Under the pieces are notes generated by a model. It was not told where the DNA came from. It saw nothing but the letters and a program-made list of their open reading frames with translations, and ran no database searches. This document shows, piece after piece, positions 56,601 to 64,000 of a stretch of 64,000 nt of DNA. Numbering within the stretch: position 1 is the stretch's first letter; each line of letters begins with the position of its first letter. The stretch covers positions 9,238,001-9,302,000 of the forward strand of contig JAYKYS010000005.1 of the NCBI GenBank assembly GCA_036924285.1, read 5' to 3'. The DNA is from Asterella californica. Taxonomy: Eukaryota; Streptophyta; Marchantiopsida; Marchantiales; Aytoniaceae. The position numbers and the translations under genes were made by a program.

Positions 56601-58332
56601 TGCGTATTACAAGCTCCTAGCTCCTTCACAGCTTGACACCTCGGTTTTAGGCGAGTACGTTTGACCCTTCCTTTGATCGGGGCCTTTGGTGGGATGGGTA
56701 AGATAGAACCGAGCAGACCGTGACCTGGGGTATGCTTAAGTTTCTGGTGGACGAGAGAACCAGAGTGGTGCACCCTTCGTCAATCATCTTTAGTTTTCGT
56801 GTTCCAGTCTTTCCAGGGAACTGAAGACTTGGAATAATTCTACAGACAACATGGCTCTGCATTCTATCTTTGTAGTCTCCTGACTGCACCCTAATTTAGC
56901 TTAACTCTTCTGACTTTCACTCGAACGTACTCTATACAAAGACCCTATAAACCCTGAACCTAAACTTCAAACCCGTACACACTGTATTCTGCATAAAATA
57001 TAGGATTGAACACCTCCGGTTATTCTTTTATCGTAGAATCTTAGGGGAAAACATAACTTCAGCTGTTTCTGAAGCCTATGGAAGTGAGCGAATTGGATGT
57101 CTGTAGACTTCCGAAAAGAGAAAAGAAACTCGCAGAAGGATGCATCGACTTAACCTCATGGGCAAGGTGATCAGAATTATTTTTCATAGTCCTCGGCAGC
57201 ACTTTGCCAAGTCTCCATACCCTCACCGGGTCTCGAAGTGATTGTCGCCGCGAGCGTGTACAGGAGTTGTGATATTGATCTATCTCCCTGTGCTTAATCT
57301 TGGCTTTCTCTTTAGTTTTTGGGGGAAATGTCTATTTTCAAGTAACGGTGAACGTGTCCAAACTTTGTCCAGTGGTCCTGTCGGTTTGTTATCGAGCTGA
57401 ATCACTGGGCGACGTGTATATATTTTTCAGTGAAATAATAGATCTCAGTTTTTCCTGTATTCCAGAGTGAAGAGTTGGATGGTCTGGACATTGACTCACT
57501 CTATGAGCTACAAAATGTTCATGTGGAAGCCCTTACCAAGTTGTGCCAAGCTAAGGTGTGTATACCTCAAATACGCAGGCCAACACCTCTTCTCCGGTTT
57601 GTTTCTGTACATAGCTTTAGTTATATACATTGAGTCTAAGATGTACCCTTTGATTGTCACTTCACATCCTGTGATCAGGAATTATCTCAAAATTGAATTG
57701 TATTGCGGTTATGTCTAGTGCTTCCTTGTAAGTCATTTGCGTATTTTCTTGGACATTGGGGTTCAGTCAAACACTAGCATAACCGTGACGATCATTTTGC
57801 AGCAACGACAACAGCTGAAATTAGAAACGGAAAGGCTAGAAAGGGAGAGAGTGGAGAAGGAAAGAGAACGTGAAAGAGAAAGGGAATTGCAGGCCAAAAT
57901 GCAGCTTGACCTAGTACCGATTAAGGGAGTCGAACATGAGTTACATGAAGAGGAACGAAATGTCTGTAAAGTGTGCTTTGAATCTCCAACAGCCGCAGTT
58001 CTACTTCCCTGCCGACATCTTTGCCGTATGTCTCTTCCTTATGTTTATTTGAACTTTTAATGGCATTTTCCTATTTTAGCTCTCACGCCCGCATCTAGAT
58101 CAATGCGTTGGATTCGAGTAGTGATTAGTAGTCTGCTAACTCTGTATTCTCCCATCCCCGCCTTCTTCTTCCCCCGCTCTGTGTCCATTGGACCTGTTTT
58201 TGGTGGGGTTTTGTGTAGTTTTTGACTATTGACATCGTTGTGACAGTGTGCAAGACATGTGCAGATGTCTGCACTGAGTGTCCACTCTGTAGAAGTGCAA
58301 TAACAGCTCGTATTGTCACCTACCCATCCTAA
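44624..58332 (+). CDS. Kinesin-7 motor protein with C-terminal RING finger (25 exons)
   Basis: Microtubule plus-end motor of the land-plant KIN7 group. Exons: 44624-45000, 46805-46902, 47192-47281, 47517-47569, 48129-48194, 48594-48647, 49094-49153, 49465-49543, 49786-49853, 49974-50036, 50625-50729, 50908-51012, 51462-51569, 51988-52134, 52476-52673, 52818-53003, 53206-53442, 53838-54101, 54306-54356, 54679-54726, 54866-55138, 55564-56388, 57466-57555, 57803-58025, 58247-58332. All introns are GT-AG; the sum is 3954 nt, 1317 residues, with no stop. Landmarks: Ser/Thr/Arg-rich N-terminus (possible organelle-targeting, as predicted for some homologues), VRFRPL at about 120, P-loop GVTSSGKT (195-202), SSRSH (306-310), DLAGSE (340-345), motor end near 442, coiled coils, and a Glu/Arg helix followed by RING C1270-C1304 (CKVC, CRH, CPLC). 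Least certain: exon 16 donor (GTCAGG) and exon 17 acceptor. Confidence 0.93.
54788..54854. repeat. Two perfect hairpins before the exon 21 acceptor
   Basis: In the 139-nt intron 20: ttactgcggt (54789-54798) with accgcagtaa (54808-54817), 10 pairs, 9-nt loop; and acaatcttcttagtat (54820-54835) with atactaagaagattgt (54839-54854), 16 pairs, 3-nt loop. The second ends 11 nt before the splice acceptor AG (54864-54865). Confidence 0.9.
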
Positions 58333-59567
58333 ACATAGTCTTTCCCTTTGGTGAAGCTAGACAGGTAAGAAGGGGCGGTCGTTCAGTATGTGCATGAAGC
58401 TGTCTTTATTCTCAAGCTTTAATTAAGCTGTGTTCGTATATTTTGATATGATTGGCGGGGAAATTATACTCCCCGTTAATTCCCACATTCTTTTATGCGG
58501 TGTACTTCTGTTACTTGACAAGAGACTCTGGAGCCATCTGTAGTATTCAACGTGTGTGGGAACATATTGTGTATTGTATTGTGTTGTCAACCTTTCTGAC
58601 CATTCTTTGTTCTGTTGCAGGTGAGGTAGTGGATATTTATTATGTAAAGGTAGTCGGGCAACAAGTGCAGCCATGTAGAAAGGAGATGTCCAAGGACTCT
58701 CAATACATCATTCTTTTAAACACTAGATTAGGTTAGACTTGTAATGTTACCAACCTCAGAATCCCTCTAGAAATAGTTGAACCCTGTTGCAGTGTCACAA
58801 AGAGCCAGAACAAGCTTCTCAATAACAGGGAAACGATGGTTCCAAGCAGTGAATTGCTTGAATGGCATGGCCAGATTTCCTCCATCTCAGCATCGGTTGG
58901 GCCTACTTTATGTCCCTCTGTAACTTACGTCCTAGCCCACACCATTGGAGGTGAAGGATTCAGATTAGGCGCACACCTACCCAGGTTGTATTTATTATCG
59001 CCAATTGATGTTCCCATGTTTGACTATTCTGCTGACTGTTGAGAAGCAGGGATACGCTTATGTGGTATGATTATCTGATCATCATCTGAAGTGTTTTGGG
59101 CCAGCTGAGCGGATTGTCAGGTAGGACCCGGCTAAATACAGATTTTGCGATGAAAGCATGTTAGTTTCAGTTTTACCTAGGTGGGCGTTTTATTTTCTTC
59201 TCCGTTAGTAAAGCTCGGCCCTACTAGCACCCAAGTCAAAGAGAACTTGTGATGCACTATGTACAGCTGACATCTACATGTTTAGATTTGATATGACCAG
59301 TCAGTGGTTGTATACTGTGTCAAAATAATTGAATTGGTAATGTCCTGATATGCTGGTCTATACAAGCTTGTCTGACCGGGATCTGCCGCGCGTTTGTAGC
59401 GCGATGTATCAGTCTGATAGCTCTGTTATGCCAGAACTCTTTATCAGACAAAATACTTTTCTGATAACACACAATATTTTCAGAAAAGGAAGTTCAGTAA
59501 GCTTTGGGTTTATCTAAGCGTTATCACATCTTAGATAAACACAAGAATAATCGTACGCAATGCTATC
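58333..59567. other. Kinesin 3' UTR and downstream flank
   Basis: No further coding exon is needed after the RING. A gcag/gtgaggtag at 58617-58629 could be a 3' UTR splice site, but this is not shown. No clear polyadenylation signal was assigned. Confidence 0.45.
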
Positions 59568-59762
59568 GATCTCAAGCAGGTTAGTACGAGATAACAATAG
59601 GTCTTTATTGTATAAGTGAGCAATGAAGAGATGGAGGGAGAATATGACACCTGATCTTTCACTTGATCTCAAGAAGGTTAGTACGAGATAACAGTAGGTC
59701 ATAATCGTACAAGTGAGCAATCAAGAGACAGGAGGATGCATATGACACCTGATCTTTCACTT
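59568..59762. repeat. Two tandem 97-98 bp repeats
   Basis: Units 59568-59664 and 59665-59762 both start gatctcaag and end gatctttcactt, about 85% alike by eye. Confidence 0.85.
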
Positions 59763-59885
59763 GCTCGTGCAACAAGCAGAAAAGAGACTTTTGAAAATAA
59801 CCTGTTAGAAAGGCTGCTTCCGCTTGCTCGTGCAGTAAGGAAACAAGAGATCCTAGAAAATAATTTATTAGATAGACTACGACAA
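59763..59885. repeat. Two tandem repeats of about 62 bp
   Basis: Units start gctcgtgca at 59763 and 59826. In the + frame both encode a LARAxRK...ENNLLxRL pattern within a 74-codon ORF (59736-59960). Whether it is expressed is unknown; the ORF is too short to assign. Confidence 0.6.
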
Positions 59886-61015
59886 AATGCAATAGAGAAT
59901 CGTATAAAACCGGAAGTTCTTGCAATGATCATAGAAACACATGTAGATAGCATGATGTAGGAGAAAAGACACCAAGACACTTAAGAAATAGAACTTCGTC
60001 ATCAATGAAGAGAAAGGACATATGGTTTATGATGACCTGACAGAAGTAGACAGCTCCTCGAATAGTCTTTCTTGACGTGGCCTTCAAGGGGGTCGATCAA
60101 AATAAACGAAATCACGATAGTCATTATAAGTACTAAAGATGATGTTATGATAACTGCATTTTGCAAGGTCTTAGGAGTTGTTTCGCTTACTACCTTGATC
60201 TTGGTTGTATACTATGCTTGCGAAAACCAAGCCAAAATGTCCTTTACTCAGTAACACAAGAGTGTGATGGATTTTTTGGGAGCAATCAAGACTGAGAGGG
60301 CGGCGAAGGGGGCTAAGAGCTTGTAGGGTCTTGTGGCTATGTCCGCCTAGGTGTGCCATAGGGTATATGACGCGATGAGAGAGAACGGGTGCGATCTTTT
60401 CTTTACTTCCATTTGATGCTGCGGGACAAAATTGGCAGGATGCAAAGAGACAACCATATAGAAAAACAGCAGAGAGCAAATGACACGACGACAGAAGAGG
60501 AAGAAGATCAACACAGTGGATTCGCGTTTACTGCTGTAGTTCCAAATCAAAGATTGAAAAAACTTGGGATCAACAAAGCTTCAGCTCTGACGTAGAAGAG
60601 ATTGAACATACCAAGAACTACACTAGGGGACATCACTAATCAATCGGAGTGCGAAAAAGAGACTAGAAGAGGGAAAGTTCCGTCGTCACCCCCGCTCGAG
60701 AAAGTCAAAGAAGCAACGATGTCAGCTAGGCTTAGGGTGCTATATAGCAGCACGCAAGACAAGACCAAGACAAGACCTACAATGGCTGTCGAACGGAGTC
60801 AACCACAATCTTGAGAGATGACCCACTGGGTAAAAAACAATATATCGAAGTAAGAAGAACTCCGGTTGGTGCTTAGGGAAACCGACAAGCAACCATCAGC
60901 CAACCTCGGCGACCACCTGCAAACACACGACCACCAGTGAGCAACTCCAATATAGGAGTTAAACTGGCTCCAAGCATTCAAGTGGACAATGTAAGAAATG
61001 GAGAGGACATTATCG
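59886..61015. other. Intergenic, no gene supported
   Basis: Several ORFs of 60-102 codons on both strands overlap one another and show no domain. One (60072-60254) would have a hydrophobic segment. None is supported. RLG-F starts at 61016. Confidence 0.45.
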
Positions 61016-62990
61016 TGTCAGATTTTGTCTGAAGGATGTCCAGGAAAACACGAGGTTCTTGGCTGTGGAGATGTACTGTGTTGAACAGAGACAAGAAAGA
61101 GAGAAACAAACACGAAAACGAACGTCGCAATATATATCAACTCCTAACGTATATACACAGTCGGTTCTTTCACCCTAAGAACAAAACTGAGAAACAGACC
61201 ATAGCGGTCTGTAATCTACTTCAAAAATCCTAAAACGAACCACTGAATCTCAACCCAGACCCAAAATCACCGAAGCGTAAGTCAAAGTAAGAGAAACATC
61301 TCTTTGCTAACAAAATGAGCTGCACCCGCATCACACGATTCAAACCCAAGTCCAAACAACGTCCACGTATAAGCCTTTAGGTAAAGCTAGCTACCACAAG
61401 CTGTATATAGCCAACTAGATCTCTAACGAACTCCAAAGGAAGAAAACCGTAGCTAAAGAACTGAAAAAGATCTATATGAGAACTTTCTCCTTTCATCAAA
61501 CGGTCTTCAGATGTCGATAAGGTCTTCTTCTTTGACTCTGTTGGCCTAAAAAACCTTCAGATCCAACTCCCGACAGCCGAGATATCGCCAGTTTTCAGTC
61601 GTAGATGATCGAACTTTCAAAAACTCCTCTCTGCGACTTAAAACCGCACACACCGCTCAAACGGATCGCCTGATCTGATATCCGTCTTCTTTGGTAGGTA
61701 GATTTAGCTACCCTGAACCCAACGAGACTCCAAACAAGACGTTTGGAGTTCCTCTTGCAAAACCACGCAAGAAATTTGATCGCAGATTGCAAAAAACTGA
61801 CGTAAATGGAGTCCCTATGGCTCAAACTCGCTCACCACACCCAAATCAACAATCCAATCCACACACGGTCTTCTCTTGTGCGTAGGTGAAGACTCCCTGA
61901 TCGCGTAAGCACCAAGAACGAAAAGCTTGGCTCATCGATCGCGAAGAACAACTCAATCTCAGATCGCAGACGGATGAAAATCTGACATAAGCGTTTTCCT
62001 GCGAGTCAATTTCACTCAGAACTCCCAAACCGTCCGATGAAACTTCGTATCGTCTTCAATTTCCTAAAGAACTCAGCGTTCTGATCTCGATGGATCCAAG
62101 GACAGCAAGTTTGGACTACGGAACAGCCCGAACGGTCCAACTCTCTTTCACAAGACTGAAGCCTCCCAAAAACCTCTGCTGCATCTCAATTTCTCCCAAA
62201 ACACATCCCCTCGATCCTTCTCTTCATGAACCGTCTTAACCAACGTGTAGCCTGCACAGATCTGAACTCAATGACACCTTGCGTGCATGCATTAGACTTC
62301 TAAATTCTCCAAACCGTCCACCGACAAGTCACAGAAACAAGCTAGTCCCTTAAGCTGCCTCCTTACGTCAGACGCTGTACGTACAAGAATTCACAGATAA
62401 CGAGGAAGCAGACCCCTTGCGTCCTTAGTATAGCGCCTGGAGCAGCAAATACCCAGTCAGCAAGAGTAAACTAGGGCCTAGCTTGATTTTCTCTTATTCC
62501 GAGTCTCGTAACTTCTACATTAAGCGTCCAAATGAAATAGACGAAGTGCACGTGAAAAGCTGACAACAAGCTATACCCATCGATGTAATGAAAATGAAGA
62601 TCCGAAGTTGTGCCAAAAGTCCGTAAGCTGAGGTTGTTTTCCTCATCTTTCGAGTCTCGTAACTTCTCCACTAGGCGTATGGAAAGCTGACAATGAGCTC
62701 TACCCGTTGATGCGATGAAAGTGAAGATCCGAAATTGTGCCAAAAGCCCGTAAGCTAAGGTCTAGCTTGTTTTTCTCATCTTTCGAGTCTCGTAACTTCT
62801 CCACTAGGTGTCCAAATGAAGTAGACAAAGTGCCTCAGGGAAGCTGGCAACGAGCTCTACCCTTCGATGTAATGAAAGTAAAGATCCGAAGTTGTACAAA
62901 AAGTCTCATTTTCAGTCCCGTGAGTATCTTTGGAGCGATGATAAGTATCACAACCAGATTTTCTGACAGGAGTCGGTCCACAACACGACA
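61016..62990 (-). repeat. 3' LTR of RLG-F
   Basis: 1975 bp with TG at 61016 and CA at 62990. The boundaries are inferred by alignment to the RLG-C LTR ends and the start of the integrase tail region. The partner LTR is not visible. Confidence 0.72.
62491..62912. repeat. Triple tandem repeat inside the RLG-F LTR
   Basis: Three units of about 151, 134 and 137 bp begin near 62491, 62642 and 62775, each with gagtctcgtaacttct followed by agctgacaa/agctggcaa, gagctctaccc and gaagatccgaa. Confidence 0.85.
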
Positions 62991-63049
62991 TCTATGCACC
63001 AAGAGATATGAACCAAGGAGTGGACCGGCACGCATCTCGTCTTGTCGTC

Positions 63050-64000
63050 CTACTTCCCATCGTAGTCAAGCTCATCTTCAAGCTCTTCTGCATAATCTTT
63101 ATCCTCAAACTGAAACTCTGTCAAGATATTTGCTAGATCGACCTCCTCATCTCTCTTTTTGAAAATCTTGACACATTTACCTGCCACTGGTACCTTCAAG
63201 CTCGTTCCGTCGAACTCTTGCAGGATGTAAGTTGCGTTATCATGAACCTTCTTCATCACATACGGACCAAACCATCGTCTGGAAAACTTCCGGAGTGCAT
63301 ATGTTGGTTGTCTAGACTATTGTCATAGACTAACACCCAATCACCCTCCTTGATTTTCTTAGGTCTCAAACGATGTCGCTATCAAATCTGACCTTGTTCT
63401 TCAACCGTGCTTCTCGTAGCCTATCCAAAGCAGCTTGGATATCCTCAGGTCTTCTCTCTAACTGCCTAATTCGAATAGCAAGAAGTTGTTCCCTAGTCAG
63501 ATTGTCTTCCCAAGGTAACACACTCCATGTCAAAACGTGTTCTTCAATCGACATGATAGGTTTTTGACCTGTGATGAGACCACTAGCATGTAATCTGTTA
63601 CCGAGTTGTGCTTCGTTCGATCTGTCCGTAACGCAAATGATAAGAGTCGAGGTCACTCACACACCCTTCCGTTGCAAGCCTTCACCGAAGCCTTCACAAT
63701 GAGCGGATGATCCCGTTGCTCTTGATATTCCTTTCGGGATTGTATGCAGTTGTCAATGACAATCTCACTCCACACCTTGCAAAGAATTCATCAGCCTCAT
63801 GTGCATCTAACTCTCCCGGATCTGCACTAATCTTTCCCACACATCCATATTGACGAACAACCTCTTCCAAGAGAAATCTACATACCCCTTCAGTTGTCTT
63901 TGTCCGAAGCGTCTTACCCTCGACTTGATTTGAATGATCTTCTTGAGCAAGTACCAAGTATCTCATCTCTCACAATCCAACCGGCATAGTCAACGGGTAA
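63050..64000 (-). pseudogene. RLG-F integrase, degenerate C-terminal part
   Basis: Minus-strand pieces: VLAQEDHSNQVEGKTLRTKT, VGKISADPGELDAHEADEFF (second Asp), NPERNIKS where NPEGNDKSERGHPS is expected (catalytic Glu region damaged), linker SIEEHVLTWSVLPWED, basic FKKRDEE and acidic tail EELEDELDYDGK. Frameshifts occur near 63365 and 63690. The gene continues off the right end. Confidence 0.88.

Larger units (their letters stand above)
61016..64000 (-). mobile_element. RLG-F, 3' end of a Ty3/gypsy element leaving the window
   Basis: Minus-strand element: LTR 61016-62990, then the integrase end, continuing beyond 64000. The LTR shares short blocks with the RLG-C LTR (ttggctgtggagat near 61060, cacaacacgaca end). 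The polypurine tract is not well preserved (tctatgcaccaagag). The other LTR and flank are outside the window. Confidence 0.82.

Noticed and set aside
60072..60254. 60-codon ORF with a hydrophobic stretch
   Set aside because: Too short, no conservation evidence, and antisense ORFs overlap.
1..64000. CRISPR arrays, tRNA and rRNA genes, bacterial operons
   Set aside because: Looked for and not seen; introns, LTR elements and the kinesin all point to a plant nuclear genome.

Overview
The window looks like nuclear DNA of a land plant, most likely a bryophyte (inference, moderate confidence). Its one host gene, at 44.6-58.3 kb on the + strand, is a 25-exon kinesin-7 whose C-terminus carries a C3HC4 RING finger, an architecture known from land-plant KIN7 proteins. 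Everything else recognisable is Ty3/gypsy LTR retrotransposon sequence plus pieces of one unidentified gene, here called E. No rRNA, tRNA, CRISPR or prokaryotic feature was seen.

Layout. 1-671: 3' end of E (minus). 672-9183: RLG-A, a full-length but mutated element (minus) inserted in E; its LTRs differ at roughly 11 sites. 9184-10238: more of E (minus). 10240-14135: RLG-B (plus), a decayed gag-pol without LTRs, protease or most of integrase. 14229-38709: RLG-C (minus), an old 24-kb composite with 2.2-2.3 kb LTRs and a 4-bp ACGG target duplication. Inside RLG-C lies RLG-D, 19253-28518 (plus), a very young element whose 1482-bp LTRs differ at two sites, inserted in RLG-C's RNase H region with a GCGC duplication. 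The gag of RLG-C is interrupted by 4.8 kb (31135-35973) made of AT-rich sequence and a second piece of E. 38714-44623: gene-poor DNA and the kinesin 5' region. 44624-58332: kinesin. 58333-61015: flank with short tandem repeats. 61016-64000: 3' LTR and integrase end of RLG-F (minus), leaving the window.

How the elements work. A, B, C, D and F belong to one Ty3/gypsy group: Gag with a CCHC knuckle and a D-H-G-S protease in the first ORF, then RT (FLDD), RNase H and an integrase with a GPY/F module and, where a chromodomain might be, a short acidic tail. The main discovery is at the gag/pol border. Pol lies in the -1 frame, and in A, C and D the overlap holds a slippery heptamer, a 6-7 nt spacer and an H-type pseudoknot. 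The primary sequences differ between elements while both helices are kept; B has a decayed version. This is the architecture of -1 programmed ribosomal frameshifting, unusual for plant Ty3 elements, most of which use a single gag-pol ORF.

Other points of note: two gag fragments (in B and C) break at the same residue, each against a different fragment of E, suggesting a rearrangement of about 25.7 kb; E is extremely rich in GAAGAC/GTCTTC in coding and noncoding parts; RLG-C has two integrase modules in tandem; and RLG-B carries a templated inverted duplication and fold-back in RT.
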